From Kribbella antiqua (GTDB taxonomy: Bacteria; Actinomycetota; Actinomycetes; Propionibacteriales; Kribbellaceae): DNA of 64,000 nucleotides. Location: contig NZ_SLWR01000008.1 in NCBI RefSeq assembly GCF_004345665.1, forward strand, positions 248,001-312,000, given 5' to 3'. Shown here piece after piece: positions 8,462 through 17,457 of this stretch. The position numbers and the translations under genes were made by a program. Under the pieces are notes generated by a model that was not told where the DNA came from, did not search any database, and saw only the letters and a program-made list of their open reading frames with translations. Position 1 is the stretch's first letter. Each line of letters opens with the position of its first letter.

Positions 8462-8776
8462 CCACCCACCCTACGCAGGTCGGCGAGACCCGGGTGAGCA
8501 AGTCGTGCGGCTCGCGTGGGGAAGAACTGGTTGGTGAGGGCAGCGTCCCTCCTCGCTGCCCTCGCCCAACTGCTGCCCCGAGAGCCTTTGGCCGCCGCCC
8601 CGCGAGCCTCAGGCTGCCAGTCACGCTATGTAGCGGGCGGCGGTCGTCGCTAGGGACCAAAGTCCTTTGTCTGAGTACTCAAGTACTGGCGTTCGTTGTC
8701 AGGCGAGAGCGGTCTGCCGCAACGGCGCGGTTTTCGCTACCTTTGGGTATTGGTTCTCCGACTTGCAGGAGGCTCC
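8462..8776. other. Intergenic region with strong hairpin and DosR-like box
   Basis: This 315-base stretch separates two divergent genes. I see no coding sequence in it. It holds a perfect 10-bp hairpin (arms 8536-8545 and 8554-8563), a DosR-like palindrome at 8653-8666, and two AGTACT motifs with a GAGTACTC palindrome at 8673-8686. Confidence 0.6.
8653..8666. promoter_or_regulatory. DosR/DevR-like box upstream of CBS gene
   Basis: GGGACCAAAGTCCT matches 12 of 14 positions of the DosR core GGGACTWWAGTCCC. It lies 111 bases before the start of a CBS-pair gene. In mycobacteria the CBS-pair protein Hrp1 belongs to the DosR hypoxia regulon. Binding is inferred. Confidence 0.45.
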
Positions 8777-9202
8777 GTGAAGATCAACGACGTACTGCGC
8801 GGCAAGGGCAACCAGGTCGTCACCATCTCCCCAGAAGCCACTGTCACCGAATTACTCAGCCTGCTCGCCGAACACAACATCGGCGCGGTAGTGGTCAGTC
8901 CCGATGGGTCATCCGTGGCCGGCATCGTCTCAGAGCGTGACATCGTCCGGCTCTGGAACGGCACCCCGGACGCGGGAGAGGTCCGGGTCAGCTCGATCAT
9001 GACGTCCGAGGTCGCCACCTGCAGTCCGGACGAGCACATCGACGACCTGATGCGGCTGATGACGGATCGCCGGATCCGGCACGTCCCGGTGGTCGTCGAC
9101 GGCGCCCTGTCCGGCCTGGTCAGCATCGGGGACGTGGTCAAGTCCCGGATCGGCGAGCTCGAGTTCGAGCGCGAGCAGCTGTCGAACTACATCACGCGCT
9201 GA
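8777..9202 (+). CDS. CBS domain-pair protein
   Basis: This 141-residue cytoplasmic protein consists of two CBS domains (roughly residues 10-65 and 75-130), which as a pair bind adenosine nucleotides. GIVSERDIVR and GLVSIGDVVK are the typical ends of the two CBS units. The GTG at 8777 follows AGGAGG by four bases; a longer upstream frame lacks such a site. The size and layout match Hrp1-like hypoxic response proteins. Codon 26 is the rare leucine codon TTA. A DosR-like box lies upstream, which suggests induction by low oxygen or nitric oxide. Confidence 0.92.
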   Translation: MKINDVLRGKGNQVVTISPEATVTELLSLLAEHNIGAVVVSPDGSSVAGIVSERDIVRLWNGTPDAGEVRVSSIMTSEVATCSPDEHIDDLMRLMTDRRIRHVPVVVDGALSGLVSIGDVVKSRIGELEFEREQLSNYITR

Positions 9203-9313
9203 CGTTCCAGAGGACGCCGGCGTACGGCAGGATCATCGCGCCGATGAACAAAATGGCGAGCGCGAGCAGGATCGTGCGACAGCATCAGCAGGCGGCCGTT
9301 CCGGGAACGACAT
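9192..9313 (-). pseudogene. Candidate small membrane protein requiring a frameshift
   Basis: An ATG at 9313 with a GAGGAG site opens a frame reading MSFPERPPADAVA. A second frame, offset by one base, then reads TILLALAILFIGAMILPYAG and ends at 9192. Joined, they would make a single-span protein of about 41 residues. One base appears to be missing near 9271-9276. This may be a sequencing error, a decayed gene or a -1 frameshift. The end overlaps the CBS gene by 11 bases on the opposite strand. Low confidence. Confidence 0.3.
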
Positions 9314-9322
9314 GGTGCTGCT

Positions 9323-9356
9323 CCTCTGCTCAGTCCCGCGGGATCCTGAGCAGAGG
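9323..9356 (-). terminator. 11-bp hairpin after the M16 peptidase operon
   Basis: CCTCTGCTCAG (9323-9333) and CTGAGCAGAGG (9346-9356) form a perfect stem with a 12-base loop, ten bases past the peptidase stop. There is no U-tract. Its 3' arm on the minus strand contains the GAGGAG site of the small frame at 9313, so it could also mask that site. Confidence 0.6.
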
Positions 9357-9366
9357 ATGGCAGACC

Positions 9367-10716
9367 TCAGCTCAGTTCGATCAGTTCGCCCAGGTCGAGT
9401 GCGGTGAGCTGGTCGCGGACGTCCTTGGCTTCCCCTACGACGACGACGAGGAGGCCGTTGATTCCGACGTACCGGCGATAGGCCTCGGAGGCGGCCTCGG
9501 CCGTGGTGGCGGCGATCTGGGTGAGGTACGTGTCGGCGAAGTCGACCGGCACGCCGTTGGCGATGTTGCTGCCGACCTGCTGGGCGACCGAGTCGGCCTG
9601 CTCGTACCGCAGCGGTGCCGTCCGGATCAGGCTGTCCTTCGCCTCCTGAACCTCCTGCTCGGTCAGGCCGTCCCGCGCCTCCCGGAGGATCCGCAGCGCG
9701 TCCCCGATCGCGGCCCCGGTCACTTCCGTGCGTACGGCGCCGCCGAGGCTGAAGGTGCCGCCCTTGCGCGGAGCAGTGAAGCTGGTGCGGGTGCCGTACG
9801 TGTAGCCCTTCTCCTCGCGCAGCACGGTGTCCACGCGGGAGGTGATCGTCCCGCCGACGACGTGGTTCGCGACCGCGGCCGCACCCCAGGCGGGATCGCG
9901 CCGGTCCGGCCCCGCGCACCCGATCAGCAGCTGGCTCTGAACCGAACCCGGTCGATCCACCAGTACGACGCGATCACCCGGAACGTACAGCGGCTCGGGC
10001 GTCTCGAGCGCCGGCCCGGCGGCGGACGTCCAGCCACCGAAGGCGTCGTCGATGATGCCGGCGACATCCACGCCGGTCGCATCACCCGCGAACAGGATCT
10101 GCGCCCGGCCCGGACCGATGTTGTCCCGGTAAAACGAAGCCACCTGCACGTTGGTCAACGGGCGGATCGTGTCTGGCGTCCCGGCGGTCGGGCGGGAGCG
10201 CCGCGTCGACGGGTCGAACAGGTGCGCCGCGAACGCCTCGCGCGCCCGGTAGCCGGCGTTGGCGCGCTCCTGGTTGATCTCGCCGAGCCGGATCGTCACG
10301 TGCCGGCCGACGTCGGCCTGGTTGAACGCGGGCTGGGTGACGGCCTCCGCGAGCAGCTTCACCGCGGGAGCCAGGTGCGACACCGGGACCGAGATCTCCA
10401 CGTGCAACGCGTCCGAGCTGACGTCCACGCCGTACGCCGCTCCGTGTCGCTCCAAGGCGGCCGCGAACTCGTTGGCGGAGCGGAGCTGGGTGCCCTCGTC
10501 GAGCGTCCGCGACATGATCGTCGCGACGCCTTCGAGCTCACGCGGCTCGGCGATCAGCGGCATCGCGATCGTCACCCGGACCGTGGCGACGTACTGGCCT
10601 GGCCGGTCGAAGACGTGCACCGGCGTACCAGCGCTGGTCGTCGTGGTCGTCGCGGCGGGGAAGGACCACGGGCGGGGAGCGCCGACGGCCGGTGGGGTGG
10701 TCAGAACCTGGTTCAT
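9367..10716 (-). CDS. M16 family metallopeptidase-like protein, non-catalytic subunit
   Basis: This 449-residue protein has the insulinase/pitrilysin fold but lacks the HxxEH zinc motif. It keeps the R/Y substrate-binding pair region (ITSRVDTVLREEKGYTYG) typical of the partner subunit of two-subunit M16B peptidases. The ATG at 10716 overlaps the stop of the catalytic-subunit gene by four bases. The two proteins probably form a heterodimer that degrades or processes peptides. No signal peptide is evident, so it is likely cytoplasmic. Confidence 0.9.
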   Translation of the reverse strand: MNQVLTTPPAVGAPRPWSFPAATTTTTSAGTPVHVFDRPGQYVATVRVTIAMPLIAEPRELEGVATIMSRTLDEGTQLRSANEFAAALERHGAAYGVDVSSDALHVEISVPVSHLAPAVKLLAEAVTQPAFNQADVGRHVTIRLGEINQERANAGYRAREAFAAHLFDPSTRRSRPTAGTPDTIRPLTNVQVASFYRDNIGPGRAQILFAGDATGVDVAGIIDDAFGGWTSAAGPALETPEPLYVPGDRVVLVDRPGSVQSQLLIGCAGPDRRDPAWGAAAVANHVVGGTITSRVDTVLREEKGYTYGTRTSFTAPRKGGTFSLGGAVRTEVTGAAIGDALRILREARDGLTEQEVQEAKDSLIRTAPLRYEQADSVAQQVGSNIANGVPVDFADTYLTQIAATTAEAASEAYRRYVGINGLLVVVVGEAKDVRDQLTALDLGELIELS

Positions 10717-11999
10717 GCCTGCTCTCCTGCCGTTTCGGTACGGCGGTAGGTCACCTGGACCCGGCCTTCGGCGCGGATCCACTTGGCGGCGGCCGCCTGG
10801 ACCTGCTCGGTGGTGATCGCGCGGACCTGGTCGATCCGGGTGTTGATCCGGTTCGGGTCGCCGAACAGCAGCGCGTGGTGGGAGATCTCGTCGGCCCGCC
10901 CGGCGCAGGTCGCCAGCTGCTCGAGCCAGTCCCGCTCGGCCTGCGCCTGTACGGTCGCCAGTTCGTCGTCGGTGATGCCGTCGACGGCCAGCTTCTCGAC
11001 CTCCTCGACCAGGGCGTCCTCGACCTTCTGCAGGTCGAGGCCGTCCGAGGCGATGCCGGTCAGGGTGCCGAACGAGACCCCGCCGATCAGCGGCAGCGCG
11101 CCGCCGGACACCGACTGCGCGATCTGCTCGTCGCGGACCAGGCGGCGGTTCAGCCGGCCGCTCTGACCGGCCGCGAGGATGTCGAGCGCGAGCCCGGCCG
11201 CGTCCAGTTCCGGCGTACCGTCGACCGGCAGGCGGAACATCATCGTGATCAGGTCGGACGGTACGTCGGAGACGACGTCGTCGCGGAGCACCTCGGTCAG
11301 CGGCCCGATCGTGCCGTCCGCCGCGGGCGGCGGTGTGGGGATCGCCGGCAGGTGGCCGAAGTACCGCTTGGCCGCGTCGAACGCGTCCTCCTCGCCCACG
11401 TCACCGACGATCGTCAGTACGGCGTTGTTCGGGCCGTAGTACTTGCGGAAGAACGCGTGCACGTCCTCCACCGAGGCGGCGTCGAGGTCGGCCATCGAGC
11501 CGATCGTCATGTGCGCGTACGGGTGATCCGCGGGGAAGGCGAGCTTCACCAGTCGCTCGTACGAATCGCCGTACGGGCGGTTGTCGTAGGACTGCCGCTT
11601 CTCCTCCTTCACCACGTCCCGCTGGTTGTCGAGGTTCTCCTGGTTGACCGCGTCGAGCAGGTAGCCCATCCGGTCCGCCTCGAGCCACAGGGCCAGGTCG
11701 AGGCCGCCGCTGGGCAGCGACTCGAAGTAGTTGGTGCGGTCGAAGAACGTACTCGCGTTCAGGCTGGCACCGGCGGTCTCCAGCAGGCTGAAGTGCTGAC
11801 CGGACGCGACGTTGCGCGACCCCTGGAACATCAAGTGCTCGAACAGGTGCGCGAACCCGGTCAGACCCGGCGGCTCGTGGCGCGACCCGACGTCGTACCA
11901 GAGGTTCACGGCGACGATCGGGACGGCGCGGTCCGAGCTGACGACAACCCGTAAGCCGTTGTCCAGCGTCTGCTCCGCGATGGGGTAGGTCAAGGGCAT
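10713..11999 (-). CDS. M16 family zinc metallopeptidase, catalytic subunit
   Basis: This 428-residue peptidase carries the inverted zinc motif HLFEH within GFAHLFEHLMFQGS, with the distal glutamate expected about 70 residues further on. The ATG at 11999 follows AGGGTGG; an upstream extension of 22 residues is Arg-rich and unlikely. It is the first gene of a two-gene operon with the R/Y-type partner. A strong hairpin follows the operon. The substrate is unknown. Confidence 0.92.
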   Translation of the reverse strand: MPLTYPIAEQTLDNGLRVVVSSDRAVPIVAVNLWYDVGSRHEPPGLTGFAHLFEHLMFQGSRNVASGQHFSLLETAGASLNASTFFDRTNYFESLPSGGLDLALWLEADRMGYLLDAVNQENLDNQRDVVKEEKRQSYDNRPYGDSYERLVKLAFPADHPYAHMTIGSMADLDAASVEDVHAFFRKYYGPNNAVLTIVGDVGEEDAFDAAKRYFGHLPAIPTPPPAADGTIGPLTEVLRDDVVSDVPSDLITMMFRLPVDGTPELDAAGLALDILAAGQSGRLNRRLVRDEQIAQSVSGGALPLIGGVSFGTLTGIASDGLDLQKVEDALVEEVEKLAVDGITDDELATVQAQAERDWLEQLATCAGRADEISHHALLFGDPNRINTRIDQVRAITTEQVQAAAAKWIRAEGRVQVTYRRTETAGEQA

Positions 12000-12113
12000 G
12001 CCAGCCACCCTACGTGGTCCCGAAATTCTTCGGGTGAGATGTCGATCTCGGCCCGGGTCGCGCATCGGAGTGGTGAATGCTGGAACAGGACCTGGACGAG
12101 AGAGGTGACATCA

Positions 12114-12461
12114 GTGGGCAAGTACCTGGTGATGATTTACGACAACGAGGCGGCGTGGGCGGCGGCGGATCCGTCGGTCGCCGAGACGAACCACAAGAAC
12201 CATCAGGCGTTCGCCGAGGCGAACGGAGCGGCGCTGCGCGGCGGCGCACAGTTGGGCGAGAGCAGTACGGCGACCTCGATCCGCTCCGACGGCAGCGGCG
12301 GCTTCGTCGTCACCGACGGGACGTTCGTCGAGACCAAGGAAGTGATGGGTGGTTACTACCTGATCGAGGCGGCCGACCTGGACGAGGCGTTGTCCATCGC
12401 CAAGCAGGTGCCGTCGCCGATGGGTGGGGTCGAGGTACGGCCCATCATCAACGGTGGATGA
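12114..12461 (+). CDS. YCII-related (DGPF domain) protein
   Basis: This 115-residue protein is a YCII/DGPF ferredoxin-like domain (MGKYLVMIYDNEAAW start; GGYYLIEAADLDEAL core). The GTG at 12114 follows GAGAGG by seven bases. Its stop overlaps the start of the downstream sigma-factor gene by eight bases. Pairing of a DGPF protein with an ECF42 sigma factor is a well-known conserved arrangement; the role of the DGPF partner is not settled. Here it is read with the sigma factor as one unit. Confidence 0.93.
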   Translation: MGKYLVMIYDNEAAWAAADPSVAETNHKNHQAFAEANGAALRGGAQLGESSTATSIRSDGSGGFVVTDGTFVETKEVMGGYYLIEAADLDEALSIAKQVPSPMGGVEVRPIINGG

Positions 12462-13671
12462 CGCAGTAGCCGCAGCGGTGGCGGAGGCTCACTCGTCGGA
12501 GTGGGCCTTCGTCCTCGCCGCCACGGCCCGGGTCGCGGCCGATCTGGACCTGGCCGAGGACTGCGTACAGGACGCGTATGCCAAGGCCCTGGTGCACTGG
12601 CGGGAGCAAGGCGTCCCACGACGTCCGGGCGCCTGGCTGACGACGGTCGCGACGCGACGCGCGCTCGAGCTTCGGCGCCGCGCCGATGTCGCACAGCGGA
12701 AGCTCCCGTTGCTCGTGCCGGAACCTGCGGAGGACTCGGTCGAGGTCTTCCCGGACGACCGGTTGCGGCTGGTGTTCACCTGCTGTCATCCGGCGCTCGC
12801 GCAGGAGGCACAGATCGCGCTGACGCTCCGGCTCGTCTGCGGGCTGTCGTCGGCGGAGATCGCGAAGGCCTTCCTGGTGAAGGAAGCCACCATGCAGGCG
12901 CGGATCACGCGGGCGAAACACAAGATCTCCCGCTCGGGGATCGCTTACCGGATCCCACGGCTGGCCGATCTCCCTGAGCGCATCGACGCTGTGCTGGACG
13001 TCGTGCACCTGGTCTACACGGCTGGGCACACGGCTGCGGATGGTGCGGAGCTCACTCGGCCGGATCTGGCGCGGCGTGGACTCGATCTCGCGAGGATGGT
13101 GCGGTTGTTGCTGCCTGACAGCGGGGAGGCGGCAGCCTTGCTCGCACTGCTTCTGCTGACGCAGGCGCGGCAGGCTGCACGGGTCGACGACGCTGGGCAG
13201 TTGGTGCTGATGGAGGACCAGGATCGTTCTGTGTGGGATCGGTCGCTGATCGACGAGGGCCTGGCGCTGATACATGAGGCCTTGGGATGGCCGGCCGGCC
13301 GGTTCGGCTTGATGGCGGCCATTGCCGCCGTACACGCCGAGGCGGAGCGCTGGGAGGACACCGACTGGTCCGAGATCCTCGGGCTGTACGACCTCCTGCT
13401 CGCCCGCTGGCCGTCGCCGGTGGTCGCGTTGAACCGCGTGGTGGCGCTCAGCTACGTCGAGGGTCCCTCGGCGGGCCTCGAGGCGTTGCGGTCGCTCGCC
13501 GACGACCCTGCGCTGGCGACCTATCCCTATCTCGCATCCACCCGGGCCGAGCTGCTTCGTCGAACCGGGCGCTGGGATGAGGCTGCGGCGGCGTACGAGG
13601 AGGCGTTGGCGTTTACCAGCAATGCGGTGGAGGCGGAGTTCCTCACGCGGCGGCTCAGACGAGGCGCTTGA
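12454..13671 (+). CDS. ECF42-type RNA polymerase sigma factor
   Basis: This 405-residue ECF sigma factor has sigma-2 near residues 10-75 and sigma-4 near 100-160 (CGLSSAEIAKAFLVKEATMQ). It continues in a long C-terminal extension of about 200 residues with TPR-like helices, the hallmark of the ECF42 group. The GTG at 12454 was chosen; it overlaps the YCII gene. No anti-sigma gene is adjacent, which fits this group, where the C-terminal domain controls activity. Its 3' end overlaps hisN by 17 bases on the opposite strand. Confidence 0.92.
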   Translation: MDDAVAAAVAEAHSSEWAFVLAATARVAADLDLAEDCVQDAYAKALVHWREQGVPRRPGAWLTTVATRRALELRRRADVAQRKLPLLVPEPAEDSVEVFPDDRLRLVFTCCHPALAQEAQIALTLRLVCGLSSAEIAKAFLVKEATMQARITRAKHKISRSGIAYRIPRLADLPERIDAVLDVVHLVYTAGHTAADGAELTRPDLARRGLDLARMVRLLLPDSGEAAALLALLLLTQARQAARVDDAGQLVLMEDQDRSVWDRSLIDEGLALIHEALGWPAGRFGLMAAIAAVHAEAERWEDTDWSEILGLYDLLLARWPSPVVALNRVVALSYVEGPSAGLEALRSLADDPALATYPYLASTRAELLRRTGRWDEAAAAYEEALAFTSNAVEAEFLTRRLRRGA

Positions 13672-14434
13672 GGACTTCGTCGTGGAGGCGGCCGTTGGTG
13701 GCTACGGCGTTCGGGCCGTTGGGGCCCGGGGTGCCGTCGACGGAGGTGAACTTGCCGCCGGCCTCGTCCACGATGATGGCGAGGGCGGCCATGTCGTACA
13801 GGTTGAGCTCCGGCTCGGCAGCGATGTCGACGGCGCCTTCGGCGACCAGCATGTAAGACCAGAAGTCGCCGTACGCGCGGGTGCGCCAGCAGGAGTCCAT
13901 CAGGTCGGCCCACTGGTTCTTCTTGCCGATCTTCTCCCAGCCCTTGAGCGAGGCGTAGGACAGCGAGGCGTCCTCGATCTTGCTGACGTCGCTGACCCGG
14001 CAGGGCTGAGAGGAGTGCAGCGCACGGCCGGTCCAGGCGCCATCGCCGTACGACGCCCACCAGCGCTTGCCCAGCGCCGGAGCGGAGACGACGCCGACGA
14101 CGACCTGGTCCTCGATCATCAGGCTGATCAGGGTCGCCCAGACGGGAACGCCGCGGATGTAGTTCTTGGTGCCGTCGATCGGGTCGACCACCCAGCGGCG
14201 GACGCCCCAGCCGGTGGTGCCTTCTTCCTCGCCGACGAACGCGTCCCGCGGCCGGGCCCGGGCCAGCGTTTTGCGCATCACGTCCTCGACCTTCTTGTCG
14301 GACTCGCTCACCGGGGTGAGGTCCGGCTTGGTGGCCACGTGCAGGTCGAGCGCCTTGTAGCGGTCCATCGTGGTCGAGTCCGCGTCATCGGCCAGGATGT
14401 GGGCGAGCCGCAGGTCATCCGTGTGCGAAGGCAT
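13655..14434 (-). CDS. hisN: Histidinol-phosphatase, inositol-monophosphatase fold
   Basis: This 259-residue Mg-dependent phosphatase is of the HisN type, which removes phosphate from histidinol phosphate in histidine biosynthesis. Metal-binding motifs GEEEG and DPIDGTKNY and the C-terminal Asp region (LNLYDMAAL) are visible. Length matches actinobacterial HisN. It stands alone, not in a his operon, as is common in this phylum. An inositol monophosphatase role is the main alternative. Confidence 0.88.
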   Translation of the reverse strand: MPSHTDDLRLAHILADDADSTTMDRYKALDLHVATKPDLTPVSESDKKVEDVMRKTLARARPRDAFVGEEEGTTGWGVRRWVVDPIDGTKNYIRGVPVWATLISLMIEDQVVVGVVSAPALGKRWWASYGDGAWTGRALHSSQPCRVSDVSKIEDASLSYASLKGWEKIGKKNQWADLMDSCWRTRAYGDFWSYMLVAEGAVDIAAEPELNLYDMAALAIIVDEAGGKFTSVDGTPGPNGPNAVATNGRLHDEVLKRLV

Positions 14435-14579
14435 GCCGGAAGGCTAGCCTGAACGGCCGCTCAGGTGACCAGGTGTCCCGAAACGTTGCGGATCGGTTGC
14501 GGCCGGGATTGAACCGAATCGGGTCGTTGAACGTGCAGTTAGTGTCTGACCACGATCTACGACCGCCATGGAGGCGTCA

Positions 14580-15071
14580 ATGTTCGAGCGCTTCGGGGAC
14601 CTCCCGTTGCACGTGCTGGTGATTCACGCCGCGGTGGTGGTGTTGCCGGTGTCCGCGCTCACCGCGATCGTCTTCGCCGTGTGGGCCCGGTCGCGCTGGC
14701 TGCTGCGCTGGCCGACGCTGCTGCTCGGCCTCGGGACGCTCGTACTCGCGTACGTCGCCAAGCAGAGCGGCGAGGCGTTCGTCGCCGCGGTTCCGTCGCT
14801 GGAGAAGGCGGTGCAGCTGCACGAGGACCGCGGCAACCTGCTGTTCTGGTATTGCCTGGTCTTCGCGGTGGTCGCCGTGGCCGCCTTCCTCCTTCTCGGC
14901 GGATCCTCCCCGCTGGCCACCGGCAAGGGTGCGAAGGCTACGAAGAGCAAGCCCCTTGAGCTGGTCACCAGCGCAGCCGTCGTGGTGATCGGCGTACTGG
15001 TGATCTGGCAGACCATCCGCACGGGTGACGCGGGCGCCAAGGCCGTGTGGGACGGGCAGCTGCCTAAGTAG
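14580..15071 (+). CDS. DUF2231 family membrane protein
   Basis: This 163-residue protein has four membrane spans and the DUF2231 opening FERFGDLPLHVLVIHAAVV. The ATG at 14580 was preferred over one four codons upstream because GGAGG lies five bases before it. Conserved histidines near the N-terminus (LHVLVIHA) and mid-protein (QLHED) could bind metal or haem, but the family's role is not established. Its end overlaps the convergent rsgA gene by eight bases. Confidence 0.88.
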   Translation: MFERFGDLPLHVLVIHAAVVVLPVSALTAIVFAVWARSRWLLRWPTLLLGLGTLVLAYVAKQSGEAFVAAVPSLEKAVQLHEDRGNLLFWYCLVFAVVAVAAFLLLGGSSPLATGKGAKATKSKPLELVTSAAVVVIGVLVIWQTIRTGDAGAKAVWDGQLPK

Positions 15072-16074
15072 GCTCCTGCTCCGCTACAGCGGTAGTGGTG
15101 CGACCTTCGCGGCTCGCCAGCAGGCGCCGGAAGGAGGCGACCCGGTCGGCGTCCGCCCGGCCCTCGCTGACTGCCTCGTCCAGAGCGCAGTCTGGTGCGC
15201 TTTCGGTGTGGGTGCAGCCGCGCGGACAGTCCTCGGAGATCTCGGCCAGGTCCGGGAACGCGTGGATCAGGTGGTCGGGGTCCACGTGGGCGAGGCCGAA
15301 CGAGCGGATGCCGGGGGTGTCGATGATCCAGCCGCCGGCGGGCAAGCGCAGTACCAGGGCAGTGACCGACGTGTGACGCCCACGGCCTGTCACCTCGTTG
15401 ACCACGCCGATCGCCCGGTCTGCGCCTGGGATAAGGCCGTTGACCAGAGTGGACTTGCCGACGCCGGAGTGGCCGACGAGGACGCTGGTGCGGTTGTCCA
15501 GCTGCTCGCGGAGTGCGCTGAGGTCGCCGCCTTGCTGGGTCGCGACCGACTCCACACCGAGCGGGCGATAGATCGACAGCAACGGGTCCGGGTCGGCGAG
15601 GTCGGTTTTGGTGAGGCAGAGCAGGGGGCGCATTCCGGCGTCGTACGCGGCGACGAGGAAGCGATCGATGAGGCCGGTCCGGGGCTCGGGGTTGGCGACG
15701 GCGACGACGATGACGAGCTGGTCCGCGTTCGCCACCAGGGGACGTTCGACCGGGTCGTCGTCATCGGCCGAGCGGCGCAGGAGCGTCGTACGGGGGAGGA
15801 CTTCGACGATCCGGGCCAGGGTGCCTTCGTCGCCGCTCGCGTCTCCGTCGAGTTTGACCTGGTCGCCGACGATCACGCCCTTGCGGCCGAGCTGCCGGGC
15901 CTTCATCGCGGTGACGACCCGATCGCCGGGCTCGACCCAGCAGGTGTAGCGGCCGCGGTCGCGGGTGATGACGAACCCGGTGACGGCGTCGTCGTACGAG
16001 GGGCGGTCCTTGGTCCGTGGCCGGGTCCGGCGCTTGGGCCGGTCGTACCGGGCCTCCTCGTCGTACCGCGACAT
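15064..16074 (-). CDS. rsgA: Ribosome small-subunit-dependent GTPase RsgA
   Basis: This 336-residue assembly GTPase acts on the 30S subunit. The circularly permuted motif order is clear: G4 (TKTD) comes before G1 (GHSGVGKST) and G3 (DTPG). An OB domain lies at the N-terminus and a C-terminal zinc motif is built on CPRGCTHTESAPDC. The ATG at 16074 shares one base with the aroA stop (TGATG), so it is coupled to aroA. A seven-residue longer start exists but lies within aroA. Confidence 0.95.
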   Translation of the reverse strand: MSRYDEEARYDRPKRRTRPRTKDRPSYDDAVTGFVITRDRGRYTCWVEPGDRVVTAMKARQLGRKGVIVGDQVKLDGDASGDEGTLARIVEVLPRTTLLRRSADDDDPVERPLVANADQLVIVVAVANPEPRTGLIDRFLVAAYDAGMRPLLCLTKTDLADPDPLLSIYRPLGVESVATQQGGDLSALREQLDNRTSVLVGHSGVGKSTLVNGLIPGADRAIGVVNEVTGRGRHTSVTALVLRLPAGGWIIDTPGIRSFGLAHVDPDHLIHAFPDLAEISEDCPRGCTHTESAPDCALDEAVSEGRADADRVASFRRLLASREGRTTTAVAEQEPT

Positions 16075-17348
16075 CAGCCGGCGAGCCCCGACCACATCTC
16101 GGGGAACTCCGGCAGTGTCTTCGCCGTGGTCCCGATGTTCTCGATCTCGAGGCCGTCGACGAGCAGCCCGAGTACGGCGGCCGCGTGCGCCATCCGGTGG
16201 TCGCCGTACGTGCCGAAAAGCCCACCGTGCAAAGGCTTTGGCCGAATCTCGAGACCGTCGTCCAGTTGTGTCACGTCTCCGCCGAGCGCGTTGAACTCGT
16301 GCTCCAACGCCGCCAACCGGTCCGTCTCGTGGAAGCGCAAGTGAGCGATCCCCCGCAAGTACGACGGACCGTCCGCGAACGCAGCCACTGCCGCGATGAC
16401 CGGAGTCAGCTCGCCGACCTCGCTCAGGTCGAGGTCGACGCCCTGCACCCGGCCGGTCCCGCGCACGGTCAGACCGTCGTCGGTCCGGGTCACCTCGGCG
16501 CCGAAGCGGGTGAAGATGTCTTTCAGTTGGTCGCCGGGCTGGGTGGTCATGGCCGGCCAGCCCGTCACGGTGACCTCCCCGCCGGTGAGTACGGCAGCGG
16601 CCAGGAACGGTGCGGCGTTGGACAGGTCCGGCTCGATCGCGGTGTCCAGCGCCCGAATGGGGCCGGGGGCAACGACCCAGCGGTTCGGTTCGCTGTCGTC
16701 GACGTGGACGCCGCGCTCGCGCAGCATCGCCACCGACATGTCCAGGTGTGGCTGCGACGGCACCGGCTTCCCGTCGTGCCGGATGTCGACGCCTTCGTCG
16801 TACCGGGCACCGGCGAGCAGCAGCGCGGAGACGAACTGGCTGGAGCCGGACGCGTCCAGGGTGACCTTGCCGCCGCGGACCGAGCCCGCGCCGGAGACGG
16901 CGTACGGCATCCGCCCGGTGCCGTGGTCGTCGATCTGTACGCCGAGAGTGCGGAGGGCGCCGAGGATGACGTTCATCGGGCGCTCCCGGGCGTACGGGTC
17001 GCCGTCGAACTCGATCACGCCGTCGGCCAGCGCGGCGACCGGCGGGACGAACCGCATCACGGTCCCGGCCAAGCCACAGTCGACACTCGCCGGACCCTTG
17101 AGCGAGCCAGGGGTGACGGTGACTGTGTGCTGCTCGTTTTCGGTGATGCCGACTCCGAGTGCGGTGAGCGCCCCGCGCATCAGCGAGGTGTCGCGGGCGG
17201 CGAGCAGGCCGGTCAGGTGCGACGGACCGTCCGCGATCGCGGCAAGGATGAGCGCACGGTTACTGATCGACTTCGACCCAGGCACCGTGACCCGGCCATT
17301 GACCGGTCCTTGCGCCCGCGGTGCCGCCCAGCCCTGCTCCGTGCTCAT
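16074..17348 (-). CDS. aroA: 3-phosphoshikimate 1-carboxyvinyltransferase (EPSP synthase)
   Basis: This 424-residue enzyme makes EPSP from shikimate-3-phosphate and PEP in the shikimate pathway. Motifs include GSKSISNRALI near the N-terminus, CGLAGTVMRF in place of the usual NSGT loop, FHETDRL and TYGDHRMAHA. These variants are normal in actinobacterial AroA. It leads a two-gene unit with rsgA. About 110 bases to the next gene upstream hold no other coding signal. Confidence 0.96.
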   Translation of the reverse strand: MSTEQGWAAPRAQGPVNGRVTVPGSKSISNRALILAAIADGPSHLTGLLAARDTSLMRGALTALGVGITENEQHTVTVTPGSLKGPASVDCGLAGTVMRFVPPVAALADGVIEFDGDPYARERPMNVILGALRTLGVQIDDHGTGRMPYAVSGAGSVRGGKVTLDASGSSQFVSALLLAGARYDEGVDIRHDGKPVPSQPHLDMSVAMLRERGVHVDDSEPNRWVVAPGPIRALDTAIEPDLSNAAPFLAAAVLTGGEVTVTGWPAMTTQPGDQLKDIFTRFGAEVTRTDDGLTVRGTGRVQGVDLDLSEVGELTPVIAAVAAFADGPSYLRGIAHLRFHETDRLAALEHEFNALGGDVTQLDDGLEIRPKPLHGGLFGTYGDHRMAHAAAVLGLLVDGLEIENIGTTAKTLPEFPEMWSGLAG

Positions 17349-17457
17349 CCCACTCCTTCAGCTCGTTTTCCAGCTCTGAGCCTAGGGCATGGGCGCTAGT
17401 GGACCTTCCAGCCTTGCGGGAGCGTGAGACTGTGCGTGTTGGGTGGTCACCTCACGG

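Noticed and set aside
14568..14579. ATG at 14568 as DUF2231 start
   Set aside because: The GGAGG that would serve translation lies after this ATG and fits the ATG at 14580.
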